Of a DNA stretch of 53,233 nucleotides, positions 33,580 through 42,927 are shown piece by piece; the first letter of the stretch is position 1; the number at the start of each line of letters is the position of its first letter. The position numbers and the translations under genes are program-made. Under the pieces are notes generated by a model. The model was given only the letters and a program-made list of their open reading frames with translations, made no database searches and was not told where the DNA came from. Location: contig CAMFII010000008.1 in NCBI GenBank assembly GCA_945952585.1, forward strand, positions 1 to 53,233, written 5' to 3'. The stretch comes from an uncultured Rhodobacter sp. Lineage in GTDB: Bacteria; Pseudomonadota; Alphaproteobacteria; Rhodobacterales; Rhodobacteraceae.

Positions 33580-34470
33580 GTGACGGGTAGGAAGCGCGGC
33601 GTCTCACTTATCATTGCGAAGATTTTTGCATGGGGTGCCGTGGTGACGACCATCCTGCTTTTTGTCTTCGCCCCGGCCCTGTTTCCCGAAAAGCGCCCCA
33701 GTCCCGTCGGGCCTTCCGATGCCGAGATTGCCACCTTGGCCTCGGCAGCGCATGTTGTGGTTGGAAGCGTACCCTTGGTACTGCCTTTCGTCGCGATGCC
33801 CGATCAGGTTTCGCCCGGAATGTTCTTTTCCCTGGATCGCGACCAAGCCGTCAAGCAGTGGCGCGATGCACGCGATGCTTTCCGGCTGGCTGCCTCTGAG
33901 CCGGGATCGGCACCGGTGCTCGACCGGGTCGCAGTCCAGGTCGAGACATACGGTTGGGACGATTCCAACTGGGCTCAACGGGAGAAACTTTGTCCGTTGC
34001 TCACCCGGGAATGGGCGCGAACGGTTTGTGACGACCCGTGGGCAGCACTTCAACAGTCCCTTCCGCGTGACCGATTCTATCTGGTCGATGACCGCCGCCT
34101 GGAGACCTTTGCCCACCATACGACCGTTGGCCAAGAGTCGATGAAGGATCAGTTAGACAGGCTGGCAGCCACGAAAGATCACGCGGTGTTTGTGTGCGAT
34201 CGCGTGAGAAGCCATGGAAGACGCTTCTGCACGTCAATGATTCAGATTGAAGATCATCTGGCGGTAGTCTGGAGCGTCTGGGACAGCGAGAAGGAACAGG
34301 CAGAGCAGATGGCGGAGCGTGAAGGTCGCGCTTTGCAGGCCTTTGTTCGCTATGGGCTGGCCCCGGTCGAGGATTTTCCGTCATTGCTGGAAGTGATCTG
34401 CCAGACACAGCGACCGGGCAGCGGGCCAAGCCGCGTCCGCAATTCACCGCCCTACGCTTGCGCGGGCTGA
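33580..34470 (+). CDS. hypothetical membrane-anchored periplasmic protein
   Basis: 296 aa from GTG 33580. One hydrophobic helix near the N-terminus (about 13-31, AKIFAWGAVVTTILLFVFAP) is preceded by basic residues, so the rest (about 35-296) faces the periplasm. The soluble part has four Cys (EKLCPLL, ARTVCDDP, VFVCDR, RFCTSM) plus one later, and a long acidic helix SEKEQAEQMAEREGRALQAF. No domain recognised. GC content seems lower than in neighbouring genes, which hints at a recent or relaxed origin. It lies alone between the L20 terminator and pheS. Confidence 0.65.
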   Translation: MTGRKRGVSLIIAKIFAWGAVVTTILLFVFAPALFPEKRPSPVGPSDAEIATLASAAHVVVGSVPLVLPFVAMPDQVSPGMFFSLDRDQAVKQWRDARDAFRLAASEPGSAPVLDRVAVQVETYGWDDSNWAQREKLCPLLTREWARTVCDDPWAALQQSLPRDRFYLVDDRRLETFAHHTTVGQESMKDQLDRLAATKDHAVFVCDRVRSHGRRFCTSMIQIEDHLAVVWSVWDSEKEQAEQMAEREGRALQAFVRYGLAPVEDFPSLLEVICQTQRPGSGPSRVRNSPPYACAG

Positions 34471-34604
34471 CTTTCGCCATTGTGGTGTGACGGTTCCGCC
34501 TTTTCACGACGGAATCGCAGCGCAATCCGGTTGAGGTCCTACCCGGCCTTGCATTCGCGCCGACCCATCGCTAGCACCGTCTCGCCAGCCAACCGGAGAC
34601 TGAC

Positions 34605-35687
34605 ATGGACGGGCTCGACGCACTCAAGGCGCGCTTCATCGCCGCTGTTTCCGCCGCTTCGGACGAGGCCGCGCTGGAAGAGGTGCGCCTTGCCGCCCTC
34701 GGCAAGAAGGGCGAGATCAGCGCCCTGATGGCCGGCCTTGGCAAGATGTCGCCGGATGAACGCAAGGCGGCCGGTGCGCAACTCAATGTCCTCAAGGACG
34801 AGATCGACGCCGCCCTTCGCGCCAAGAAGGCCGCGCTCGGCGATGCCGCGCTGAACGAGCGCCTGCAGGCGGAATGGCTCGACGTCACCCTGCCCGGGCG
34901 CCCGCGCCGCTTGGGCACGATCCATCCGGTCAGCCAGGTGATGGAAGAACTGACGGCGATCTTCGCCGACATGGGCTTTGCGGTGGCCGAAGGGCCGCAA
35001 GTCGAAAGCGACTGGTACAATTTCGACGCGCTGAACATCCCGCCCGAGCATCCCGCCCGGCAGGAGCACGACACCTTCTTCATGGCGCGAGCCGAGGGTG
35101 ACAATCGCCCCCCGCACGTCCTGCGCACCCACACCTCGCCGGTGCAGATCCGTGCGATGGCCGAACAGGGCGCCCCGATCCGCGTCATCGCGCCGGGCCG
35201 CGTCTACCGCATGGACATGGACCAGACCCACACGCCGATGTTCCACCAGGTCGAGGGCCTTGCCATCGACCGGGACATCAGCATGGCCAACCTGAAATGG
35301 ACGCTCGAGGAATTCTGCCGCGCGTTCTTTGAGGTGCCGTCGGTCGAACTGCGTTTCCGCGCCAGCCATTTCCCCTTCACAGAGCCCTCGGCCGAGGTCG
35401 ACATCCGGTGCTCCTGGGAAGGTGGACAGCTGAAGATCGGCGAAGGCGACAAATGGATGGAAATCCTCGGCTCGGGCATGGTGCACCCCAAGGTGCTGTC
35501 GGCAGCCGGCGTGGATCCGACCCAGTGGCAGGGCTTCGCTTTCGGCATGGGCATCGACCGGATCGCCATGCTGAAATACGGCATCCCCGACCTGCGCGCC
35601 TTCTTTGAAAGCGACCTGCGCTGGCTACGCCACTATGGTTTCGCAGCGCTGGACATGCCCGATCTGGCAGGCGGCCTCAGCCGCTGA
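34605..35687 (+). CDS. pheS: phenylalanyl-tRNA synthetase alpha subunit
   Basis: 360 aa. N-terminal coiled-coil tRNA-binding arm (about 1-85), then the class II catalytic core: motif 2 in [33 protein letters not shown], and motif 3 in [17 protein letters not shown]. It charges tRNA-Phe as an alpha2-beta2 enzyme with PheT. ATG 34605 begins [11 protein letters not shown]. Unlike many bacteria, pheT is not immediately downstream; 474 bp of noncoding sequence intervene. Confidence 0.97.
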   Translation: MDGLDALKARFIAAVSAASDEAALEEVRLAALGKKGEISALMAGLGKMSPDERKAAGAQLNVLKDEIDAALRAKKAALGDAALNERLQAEWLDVTLPGRPRRLGTIHPVSQVMEELTAIFADMGFAVAEGPQVESDWYNFDALNIPPEHPARQEHDTFFMARAEGDNRPPHVLRTHTSPVQIRAMAEQGAPIRVIAPGRVYRMDMDQTHTPMFHQVEGLAIDRDISMANLKWTLEEFCRAFFEVPSVELRFRASHFPFTEPSAEVDIRCSWEGGQLKIGEGDKWMEILGSGMVHPKVLSAAGVDPTQWQGFAFGMGIDRIAMLKYGIPDLRAFFESDLRWLRHYGFAALDMPDLAGGLSR

Positions 35688-36161
35688 GCCCCGGCCGCCC
35701 ACTGGCGGTCTGCGTGTCTCTTTTGCTCATCATCCTGCGAGGCGTCCCGGATGAAATCCGGGATGGGCGCGCGCAAAGGCTTGCTGCCACATTTGCAGAA
35801 AGAAAAAGGCGGGGCCTGTGCGGCCCCGCCCGATAACCTGAAACTCTGGCGTTGTTACTCGTTACTCGACTGTCTTCAGCACCGTCAGCCCCCGCATGGT
35901 GCACTGCTGCCAGACTGAAAGACCTTTCTCAAATCAGCGATGAGGGAAGCGATTTCCGTAAGACAGTGATAGCGCGACTCGGCGTCCCGCGTCTCGGGAA
36001 ATGCGGCAGAACGATGGCAACATCGCGTTTCCGATGGGGAAACCACTGCGGGATTTCCCGTGAGGCCGGGCTTTCCCTTTCGCCCTCCATCGGCTAATCC
36101 GCACTGGATCATACGGGGGTCGCCCCCGGTCCGCCCGCCGCAGCACTCTTGGGAAGTCGCC
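35688..36161. other. 474 bp gap between pheS and pheT
   Basis: No convincing coding sequence. It contains a dyad TCCCGGAT-GAA-ATCCGGGA (35745-35763), the minus-strand terminator at 35808-35830, a short tandem repeat (GTTACTC twice, about 35854-35867) and the pheT ribosome site. On the minus strand a 11-codon frame ends 29 nt before the terminator but has no ribosome site. A minus-strand transcript terminating here is possible. Confidence 0.5.
35808..35830 (-). terminator. orphan minus-strand terminator in the pheS-pheT gap
   Basis: GGCGGGGCC (35808-35816) pairs with GGCCCCGCC (35822-35830) over TGTGC. The T-tract (TTTTTCTTTCT) lies on the minus strand, so the orientation points left. No minus-strand gene is visible in the 330 bp to its right. 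It could also stop pheS transcription weakly. Confidence 0.7.
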
Positions 36162-38579
36162 ATGAAGTTCACCCTGTCCTGGCTCAAGGATCATCTGGAA
36201 ACCGAGGTGCCGCTCGACGCGATCCTCGATGCGCTGACCGATCTTGGCCTCGAGGTCGAAGAGGTCGTCGATCCCGTGGCCTCGCTTGGCGCCTTCCGCA
36301 TCGCCCGGGTGATCGAGGCGGTCCAGCACCCGAATGCCGACCGCCTGCGCGTCTGCCGGGTTGAAACCCTGCCCGACGGTCCCGGCGGCCGTGTGGAAGA
36401 GGTGCAGGTGGTCTGCGGCGCGCCGAATGCCCGCACCGGCCTTGTCGGCGTCTTCGCCCCGCCCGGCACGCACGTCCCCGGCACCGGCGTCGACCTGAAG
36501 CCCGGCGTGATCCGGGGCGTCGAGTCCAACGGGATGCTCTGTTCGGAACGCGAGCTGATGCTGTCGGACGATCACAACGGCATCATCGAGCTTCCGGCCG
36601 ATGCGCCCCTTGGCGTCCGCTTCATCGATTACCGTGGCCTCAACGACCCGATGATTCATGTGAAGATCACCCCGAACCGCCCCGACGCGCTCGGCGTGCG
36701 CGGCATTGCCCGCGACCTCGCGGCGCGGGGCCTCGGCAAGATGAAGCCGCTGGAGATCCCGGCGATCAAGGGCAGCTTCAAGAGCCCGATCGGCGTGGCC
36801 ATCGACCCTGCGCTGAAGGCCAAGGGCTGCCCGCTTTTCGCCGGCCGGCTGATCCGCGGCGTGAAGAATGGCCCCTCGCCCGACTGGATGCAGGCGCGGC
36901 TCAAGGCCATCGGCCTGCGTCCGATCTCGACGCTGGTCGACATCACCAACTTCTTCACCTTTGCGCTGAACCGTCCGCTCCACGTTTTCGACGCGGCCAA
37001 GGTCAAGGGATCGCTCCGCATCCACCCGGCCAAGGGCGGCGAGGAACTGCTGGCGCTCGACGGCAAGACCTACACGCTGAAGCCGGGGATGATGCTGATC
37101 TCCGACGACGCCCAGCCCGAGTCCCTCGCAGGGATCATGGGGGGCGAGCTGTCGGGCTGCACCGAGGCGACGACGGATGTCTTCCTCGAAAGCGCCTATT
37201 GGGACCCGATCACCATCGCCGCCACCGGCCGCGCGCTGAAGATCAACTCGGATGCGCGCTATCGCTTCGAGCGCGGCGTGGACCCGGCCTTCACCCTGCC
37301 GGGGCTGGACCTTGCGACGCAGATGGTGCTCGACCTTTGCGGCGGCGAGGCGTCGGAACTTGTCGTCGATGGCGCCGTGCCCGAGGCCGACCGCGCCTAT
37401 CGCCTCGACCCGGCCCGCGTCGTGAGCCTCGTGGGCATGGAAATCCCCGAGGCCGAGCAGCGCGCGACGCTGACCGCGCTCGGTTTCACGCTCAAGGGCG
37501 ACATGGCCCATCCGCCGACCTGGCGCCCCGACATCCAGGGCGAGGCCGACCTGGTCGAGGAGGTGGCCCGCATTGCCTCGTTGACGAAGCTCCAGGGCAA
37601 GCCGCTGTCGCGCCCCGTCTCCGGCGTCCTGCGTCCGATCCTGACCCCGCAGCAAGAGCGTGAACGGGCGGCCCGGCGGATGCTGGCCGGCCTCGGCTAC
37701 AATGAATGCGTGACCTACAGCTTCATCGACGCCAAGGCGGCCGCCCTGTTCGGCGGCGGGTCCGAGGCGGTCAGGATCGACAACCCGATCTCCTCCGAGA
37801 TGACGCATCTGCGCCCCGACCTGCTGCCGGGCCTGCTGCAAGCCGCCGCCCGCAATCAGGCGCGCGGCTTCATGGACCTTGCTTTGTTCGAGGTCGGCCC
37901 GGTCTTCGCGGGCGGTGAGCCGGGGGAGCAGGCCGTTCACGCGACCGCCCTCCTCGTCGGCGCTGCCGCCGCGCGCGATCCCTTCGGCTCGCGCCGCCCG
38001 GTGGACCTGTTCGACGCCAAGGCGGATGCCGAGGCGGTTCTCGCCACGCTCGGCGCACCCGCCCGCGTGCAGATCACCCGCAAGACGGAAGCCTGGTGGC
38101 ATCCCGGCCGCTCGGGCGTCGTGGCGCTTGGCCCGAACGCGCTCGCGACCTTCGGCGAGGTGCATCCGTCCGTTCTGCGCGCACTCGACGTCAAGGGGCC
38201 GGCGGTGGCCTTCACAATCCGCATCGCCGCCGTGCCGCTGCCCAAGGTCAAGACGCCGACCCGTCCCGCGCTCAAGCTCTCGGACCTGCAGGCGGTCGAC
38301 CGCGACTTCGCCTTCGTGGTGGACAGCCGGGTCGAGGCGCTGACGCTGGTCAATGCCGCCCAGGGTGCCGACAAGGCCCTGATTGAAAGCGTCCGCGTCT
38401 TCGACCAGTTCACCGGAGAAAAGGCCGAGGCGCAGATGGGCGCGGGCAAGAAATCGGTCGCCCTGACCGTCCGCTTGCAACCGGTCGAAAAGACACTGAC
38501 CGAGGCCGAGATCGAGGCGGTCAGCGCCAAAATTGTCGAGAAGGTCACGAAGGCGTCCGGCGGAACGCTGCGCGGCTGA
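36162..38579 (+). CDS. pheT: phenylalanyl-tRNA synthetase beta subunit
   Basis: 805 aa, normal for the bacterial form. Domains: EMAP/tRNA-binding-like domain (about 40-155), B3/B4 editing domain (about 210-390), B5 (about 405-475), the catalytic-like core (about 480-690) and a C-terminal ferredoxin-fold anticodon-binding domain (about 710-805, LQAVDRDFAFVVDSRVEAL). ATG 36162 begins MKFTLSWLKDHLETE. It partners PheS. Its transcript probably starts in the pheS-pheT gap or reads through from pheS. Confidence 0.97.
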   Translation: MKFTLSWLKDHLETEVPLDAILDALTDLGLEVEEVVDPVASLGAFRIARVIEAVQHPNADRLRVCRVETLPDGPGGRVEEVQVVCGAPNARTGLVGVFAPPGTHVPGTGVDLKPGVIRGVESNGMLCSERELMLSDDHNGIIELPADAPLGVRFIDYRGLNDPMIHVKITPNRPDALGVRGIARDLAARGLGKMKPLEIPAIKGSFKSPIGVAIDPALKAKGCPLFAGRLIRGVKNGPSPDWMQARLKAIGLRPISTLVDITNFFTFALNRPLHVFDAAKVKGSLRIHPAKGGEELLALDGKTYTLKPGMMLISDDAQPESLAGIMGGELSGCTEATTDVFLESAYWDPITIAATGRALKINSDARYRFERGVDPAFTLPGLDLATQMVLDLCGGEASELVVDGAVPEADRAYRLDPARVVSLVGMEIPEAEQRATLTALGFTLKGDMAHPPTWRPDIQGEADLVEEVARIASLTKLQGKPLSRPVSGVLRPILTPQQERERAARRMLAGLGYNECVTYSFIDAKAAALFGGGSEAVRIDNPISSEMTHLRPDLLPGLLQAAARNQARGFMDLALFEVGPVFAGGEPGEQAVHATALLVGAAAARDPFGSRRPVDLFDAKADAEAVLATLGAPARVQITRKTEAWWHPGRSGVVALGPNALATFGEVHPSVLRALDVKGPAVAFTIRIAAVPLPKVKTPTRPALKLSDLQAVDRDFAFVVDSRVEALTLVNAAQGADKALIESVRVFDQFTGEKAEAQMGAGKKSVALTVRLQPVEKTLTEAEIEAVSAKIVEKVTKASGGTLRG

Positions 38580-38587
38580 GACAGGTC

Positions 38588-38612
38588 GCGTGGCCGGGGC
38601 AACCGGCCACGC
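38588..38612. terminator. bidirectional-type hairpin between pheT and the DUF1523 gene
   Basis: GCGTGGCCGG (38588-38597) pairs perfectly with CCGGCCACGC (38603-38612) over GGCAA. It lies 8 bp after pheT and 11 bp after the end of the convergent gene. The T content downstream is modest on both strands. Confidence 0.6.
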
Positions 38613-38623
38613 GCTTCAACTTA

Positions 38624-39289
38624 TCAGCGGAACAGGCTGCGCACCCAGGCCCAGAAGCGCCCCCATCGCGTCCGCGCCCGCTGACGCGCCGCGTCCGCAC
38701 TTGCGTCGATATCGTCTAGCGTCTGGCCCACCGACTTGACCGCCGGATCGACCATCCGTTCCCAGAACTGCAGCCACATGCGGCGGATGATGAGGACCAG
38801 CAGCACCAGAACCACGATGATCGTGATGTTGAGCCAGGGGAAGAAGGTGACATCCGGCCCTTCGACCGGGCGGACGCTGATGGCGTTGGGATAGATCGAC
38901 AGCCAGGCGATCCGCCAGCCGTACTTGGTGATCGCCACCCATTTCGGCGCCTCGGCGGTCGATTTCATGTCCGACGCCTTCGCCTGCAGGTTTGAGCTGT
39001 CGTATTTGAAGAACGGCGGCCAGATCCAGCCGGTATCCTCGTTGCGATAGACGATGACCTTGCCATTCGGGCGCACCGCCTCGATGAAGCGGATGTCACG
39101 GGTGGTGCTCGACTCGGCCGTACCGACGTCCGGTGTCGCATAGAAGATCGCGTTCTCGCCAACCGTGGTCAGCCGGTTGTAGGTGTTCGTGATCCGGACC
39201 ACGTCGCGCTGTGGCAAGGTGTAGTGCAGGAACAGCGCGGCGATCACCAGAAGGATGATCCCCACGGTCCATTTCAGCGCGCTCCACAT
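38624..39289 (-). CDS. DUF1523 family membrane protein
   Basis: 221 aa. Two membrane segments: an N-terminal one (about 5-24, WTVGIILLVIAALFLHYTLP) and a second near 150-168 (NITIIVVLVLLVLIIRRMW), with a periplasmic beta-rich domain between (RDVVRITNTYNRLTTVGENAIFYATP split) and a basic amphipathic C-terminus (RQRARTRWGRFWAWVRSLFR). DUF1523 is found in Rhodobacterales and relatives, function unknown. ATG 39289. The downstream-in-map, upstream-in-transcript gene at 39303-39569 lies 13 bp away on the same strand and is probably co-transcribed. Confidence 0.82.
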   Translation of the reverse strand: MWSALKWTVGIILLVIAALFLHYTLPQRDVVRITNTYNRLTTVGENAIFYATPDVGTAESSTTRDIRFIEAVRPNGKVIVYRNEDTGWIWPPFFKYDSSNLQAKASDMKSTAEAPKWVAITKYGWRIAWLSIYPNAISVRPVEGPDVTFFPWLNITIIVVLVLLVLIIRRMWLQFWERMVDPAVKSVGQTLDDIDASADAARQRARTRWGRFWAWVRSLFR

Positions 39290-39302
39290 GGTCCGCTCTC
39301 CT

Positions 39303-39569
39303 TTACTGATGGTTCACGACATAGACAATGATGGCGATCACCACCGCCGGGATGACATAGACGAGTGCGATCAGCTTGCGCCGCAACCCGTGCTGATAGT
39401 GCCGCATCCCCTCCGAGATATAGGCGTCCCGGTCCTGGTCCACACCGCCGGCATCCCATTCCTTCTCGAGCCGCTCGCGCTCCACGGACCGCGAATAGAC
39501 CGACACCAGCAGATAGACGACCGACAGGGCGACAAAGCCGAAGACCACGAGCCTGACGAGACCGATCAT
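39303..39569 (-). CDS. small two-helix membrane protein
   Basis: 88 aa from ATG 39569. Two hydrophobic helices (about 3-24 LVRLVVFGFVALSVVYLLV and 66-85 LIALVYVIPAVVIAIIVYV) enclose a charged cytosolic or periplasmic loop (SRSVERERLEKEWDAGGVDQDRDA). It precedes the DUF1523 gene by 13 bp in the same operon. No family name recognised; relatives are sometimes labelled efflux components without evidence. Confidence 0.7.
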   Translation of the reverse strand: MIGLVRLVVFGFVALSVVYLLVSVYSRSVERERLEKEWDAGGVDQDRDAYISEGMRHYQHGLRRKLIALVYVIPAVVIAIIVYVVNHQ

Positions 39570-39670
39570 CTGCACCCCCGAACCCCTTGGCCGCACTCTC
39601 GCAAATCGCAGCGGCAGCGTCACCCCGGAAAGCGGTTGCCGGAGCCTTGGTCGCAGGGCAAGCTTCCGCC

Positions 39671-40945
39671 ATGACCGACACGCTTTCTTCCGAGATCGAC
39701 CGGCGGCGCGAAGATCTGATCCGGCTGACGCAGGACCTGATCCGCATTCCCACGCTGAACCCGCCCGGCCTGAATTACCGCCAGATCTGCGACTATCTGG
39801 CGGCCCGGCTGATGATGCATGGCTTCCAGGTCGAATTCATCCGCGCGGAAGGCGCGCCCGGGGACAGCGAAGCGCATCCGCGCTGGAACCTCGTCGCGCG
39901 GCTGGAAGGGTCGGCACCCGGCGACTGCGTGCATTTCAATAGCCATCACGACGTGGTCGAGGTCGGCCACGGCTGGACACGCGACCCCTTCGGCGGCGAA
40001 CTGGTGGGTGACCGTATCTATGGCCGCGGCGCCTGCGACATGAAGGGCGGCCTCGCCGCCAGCATCATCGCCGCCGAGGCCTTCATCGCCGCCCGGCCCG
40101 ACTTCCGCGGCGCCATCGAGATCAGCGCAACAGCCGATGAGGAATCGGGCGGCTATGGCGGCGTCGCCTACCTCGCCCAGCAGGGCCGCTTCTCTCCCGA
40201 TGTCGTCCAGCACGTCATCATCCCCGAGCCTCTGCACAAGGACCGCATCTGCCTCGGCCATCGCGGCGTCTGGTGGGCCGAGGTCGAAACCAAGGGCCGC
40301 ATCGCCCATGGCTCGATGCCCTTCCTCGGCGACAGTGCCATCCGCCACATGGCCGCGGTGCTGCAGGAGATCGAAACGCAGCTTTACCCCCTGCTCGCCA
40401 CCCGCCACACGGCAATGCCCGTGGTGCCCGAAGGCGCCCGCGCCTCGACCCTGAACATCAACTCCATTCACGGCGGCGAGCCCGAGCCGGAGCCCGGCTA
40501 TACCGGCCTGCCGACGCCATGTGTCGCCGACCGTTGCCGCATCATCCTGGACCGCCGCTTCCTGATCGAGGAGGACCTGGCGCAGGTGAAGGGCGAGCTC
40601 GTCACCCTGCTCGAGCGGGTCAGGGCCGAGCGACCAACCTTCCAATACGAGATCCGCGACCTGTTCGAAGTGCATCCCGTCATGGCTGACCGCAATGCGC
40701 CCGTGGTGCGCTCCACTGCCGCCGCCATCGAGAGGGTACTGGCGCGCCAGGCCGAATATGTCGTCTCACCAGGCACCTACGACCAGAAGCACATCGACCG
40801 CATCGGCCGACTGCACAACTGCATCGCCTATGGGCCGGGTCTCCTCCACCTCGCCCACCAGCCCGACGAATGGGTGGGGGTGCAGGACATGCTCGATTCT
40901 GCCCGCGTCATGGCGCTGGTGCTCGACGACCTGCTCGGCCCCTGA
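39671..40945 (+). CDS. M20 family deacylase (acetylornithine deacetylase/DapE-like)
   Basis: 424 aa. Zinc-site blocks: HFNSHHDVVEVGHGW, GRGACDMKGGLAAS, ISATADEESGGYGGVAYL and a late His in PGTYDQKHIDRIG. The insertion of the dimerisation domain is at about 210-330. It hydrolyses an N-acyl amino acid, but the true substrate is open; the real DapE of the lysine pathway is the gene at 8043. ATG 39671 begins MTDTLSSEIDRRREDLIRLT. It is followed by a hairpin-rich repeat element at its 3' end. Confidence 0.85.
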   Translation: MTDTLSSEIDRRREDLIRLTQDLIRIPTLNPPGLNYRQICDYLAARLMMHGFQVEFIRAEGAPGDSEAHPRWNLVARLEGSAPGDCVHFNSHHDVVEVGHGWTRDPFGGELVGDRIYGRGACDMKGGLAASIIAAEAFIAARPDFRGAIEISATADEESGGYGGVAYLAQQGRFSPDVVQHVIIPEPLHKDRICLGHRGVWWAEVETKGRIAHGSMPFLGDSAIRHMAAVLQEIETQLYPLLATRHTAMPVVPEGARASTLNINSIHGGEPEPEPGYTGLPTPCVADRCRIILDRRFLIEEDLAQVKGELVTLLERVRAERPTFQYEIRDLFEVHPVMADRNAPVVRSTAAAIERVLARQAEYVVSPGTYDQKHIDRIGRLHNCIAYGPGLLHLAHQPDEWVGVQDMLDSARVMALVLDDLLGP

Positions 40946-40948
40946 TCG

Positions 40949-41016
40949 ATTTTCTGCTCGAAAATATCCTCGGGGGTGAATGGCCCGGCACGGGCCAGAG
41001 GGGGCAGAAGGCCCCC
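40949..41016 (+). repeat. dispersed intergenic repeat with terminator-like hairpins
   Basis: A core beginning ATTTTCTGCTCGAAAATATC followed by CTCGGGGGTG is followed by two hairpins: TGGCCCG-GCA-CGGGCCA (40981-40997) and GGGGGC-AGAAG-GCCCCC (41000-41016) ending in a T-rich run. The same core and GGGGGC-N5-GCCCCC hairpin recur inverted at 47362-47410, and a diverged core at 15427. It probably terminates the deacylase transcript. Confidence 0.75.
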
Positions 41017-41053
41017 TTCCTTTCCCGCATTTCCGCGAAACCAAGCGGCGGCG

Positions 41054-41896
41054 TCAGACAGCGATGTTGTCGATCAGCCGCACGCCGCCGACCCAGGCAG
41101 CGGCCAGCAGCCGACCCGGCCCGCTCAACTCGTCGATCCACAGCAGCGTCTCGGCATCGCAAAGGTCTATGTATTCGACCTCATCGAACCCGGCGGCGAG
41201 CAGCGCCGCCTTGGCCGCATCGAGTGACAGATGGACCGGCGCACCGGCCCGCATCGCCTGCGCCGCCTTCGCCATCTCGCGCGGGAGCGCCGACGCGATG
41301 GCGCGGGCCTCGGGCGAGAGACGCACGTTGCGCGAGGAGCGGGCAAGTGCGTCGGCCTCGCGGATCGTCGGGCAGCCGACGATTTCGACCGGCAGGTTGA
41401 GGTCGGCCACCAGACGGCGGACGACCTGCAACTGCTGCCAGTCCTTCTCACCGAAATAGGCGCGGTCGGCGAGGGTCATGCCGAAAAGCTTGGTCACCAC
41501 CGTCGCCACGCCATCGAAATGACCGGGGCGATGCAATCCTTCCAGACGGGTGCTGATGCCGCCGACCGAGACATTGGTGGCAAAACCGTCGGGATAGACC
41601 TCCTCGGGCAGCGGGGCAAAGATCGCGTCCACTTCGAGGGGCGCGAGCAACGCCGCGTCGGCGGCCTCGGTGCGCGGATACTTCGCCAGATCGTCGGCGC
41701 TGTTGAACTGCTTGGGGTTGACGAAGATCGTCACGATCACCCGGGCGCAGTCCCGCTGCGCGGCGCGCACGAGGCTCAGATGGCCATCGTGCAGTGCGCC
41801 CATCGTCGGCACCACCCCGACCTTTGCGCCGTCGGCCTTCCAGCTTCGCACGAGGCTGCGCAGCTCGGCCACCGTCCGCACGATTGCAGGCCTCAT
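41054..41896 (-). CDS. panC: pantoate--beta-alanine ligase
   Basis: 280 aa. It joins pantoate and beta-alanine with ATP to form pantothenate. The nucleotidyl-transferase motifs are [14 protein letters not shown] (HIGH-like), the pantoate-binding [44 protein letters not shown] and the KMSKS-like [13 protein letters not shown] 41896 overlaps the panB stop by 4 nt, the usual coupling. Length is typical (about 280). Confidence 0.96.
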   Translation of the reverse strand: MRPAIVRTVAELRSLVRSWKADGAKVGVVPTMGALHDGHLSLVRAAQRDCARVIVTIFVNPKQFNSADDLAKYPRTEAADAALLAPLEVDAIFAPLPEEVYPDGFATNVSVGGISTRLEGLHRPGHFDGVATVVTKLFGMTLADRAYFGEKDWQQLQVVRRLVADLNLPVEIVGCPTIREADALARSSRNVRLSPEARAIASALPREMAKAAQAMRAGAPVHLSLDAAKAALLAAGFDEVEYIDLCDAETLLWIDELSGPGRLLAAAWVGGVRLIDNIAV

Positions 41897-42729
41897 TTCT
41901 TTGGCTCCGGCATCTCGTCGGCGAAGACATGTTCTTTGCCGGGGAACCGCCGGGCCCGGACATCGGCGGCATAGGCGGCGACCGCTTCGCCGGCCGTCCG
42001 GCCAAGCTCGGCATAGCGGCGCACGAACTTCGGCCGGAAATCGGTGAAGAGGCCGAGCATGTCATCGACCACCAGCACTTGACCATCGCAGTCAGGCGAG
42101 GCGCCGATGCCGATGGTCGGGATGGCGATTTCGGCGGTGATCCGGCTGGCAAGCGAATGCGGCACCTTTTCCAGCACGACGGAGAAGGCGCCCGCGCGGC
42201 TGACCGCCTCGGCATCGGCGCGAACGCGGTCGGCATCCTCGGCGCGGCCCTGCACCTTGTAGCCGCCAAAGACGTTGACCGCCTGCGGCGTCAGGCCGAC
42301 ATGGGCCATCACCGGAATTCCGCGCGCGGTCAGGAAGGCGATGGTCTCGGCCATGTGCTGTCCGCCTTCCAGCTTCACCGCACCCGCGCCGGTCTCTACC
42401 ATGATGCGGGCGGCGTTGCGAAAGGCCTGCTCAGGCCCTTCCTCGTAGCTGCCGAAGGGCATGTCGATGACGACCAGCGATTTCTCCGACCCGCGCACCA
42501 CGGCGCGGCCATGAAGGATCATCATCTCCAGCGTCACGCCAAGCGTCGAAGGCAGTCCGTGGATCACCATGCCAAGGCTGTCGCCGACCAGAAGCACATC
42601 GCAATGCGGGTCCGAAATCCGGGCCATCGGCGTGGTGTAGGAGGTCAGGCAGACGATCGGCTCACCGCCCTTGCGGGCCAGGATGTCAGGCGGCGAAAGG
42701 CGGCGGCTGGTCGGGGCGGAGGCACTCAT
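41893..42729 (-). CDS. panB: 3-methyl-2-oxobutanoate hydroxymethyltransferase
   Basis: 278 aa TIM barrel, first step of pantothenate biosynthesis: adds a hydroxymethyl group from methylene-tetrahydrofolate to 2-oxoisovalerate. Signatures: [31 protein letters not shown] with the metal Asp, [24 protein letters not shown] and [18 protein letters not shown] 42729 begins [11 protein letters not shown]; an in-frame ATG at 42765 is less likely. It is the first gene of the panB-panC operon. Confidence 0.96.
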   Translation of the reverse strand: MSASAPTSRRLSPPDILARKGGEPIVCLTSYTTPMARISDPHCDVLLVGDSLGMVIHGLPSTLGVTLEMMILHGRAVVRGSEKSLVVIDMPFGSYEEGPEQAFRNAARIMVETGAGAVKLEGGQHMAETIAFLTARGIPVMAHVGLTPQAVNVFGGYKVQGRAEDADRVRADAEAVSRAGAFSVVLEKVPHSLASRITAEIAIPTIGIGASPDCDGQVLVVDDMLGLFTDFRPKFVRRYAELGRTAGEAVAAYAADVRARRFPGKEHVFADEMPEPKK

Positions 42730-42927
42730 GTCGCAGTTCCGTCGGTCGTGGGCCGCCCCACTCATATCGTGCTGCGGATGCGAAGGCTATGCCGATTGCG
42801 CATGGCTTGCATCAGGCCGTCTCCGAAGACCTGCGGTGTCGCAGTGGAATGCGCCTGCTACGTTGCGCTGTGGTTCCCTGCGCCGCTGCACCGGGCTAGA
42901 ACGGGACGCCAGAACAAGGAGACGTCC

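Noticed and set aside
35860-35910. 11-codon minus-strand frame (MRGLTVLKTVE) before the orphan terminator
   Set aside because: No ribosome site and a stop close upstream in frame; too short to support without expression data, though a small RNA remains possible.
35934-38480. An 848-codon minus-strand open frame opposite pheT
   Set aside because: It mirrors pheT; no family pattern, no ribosome site, low-complexity composition.
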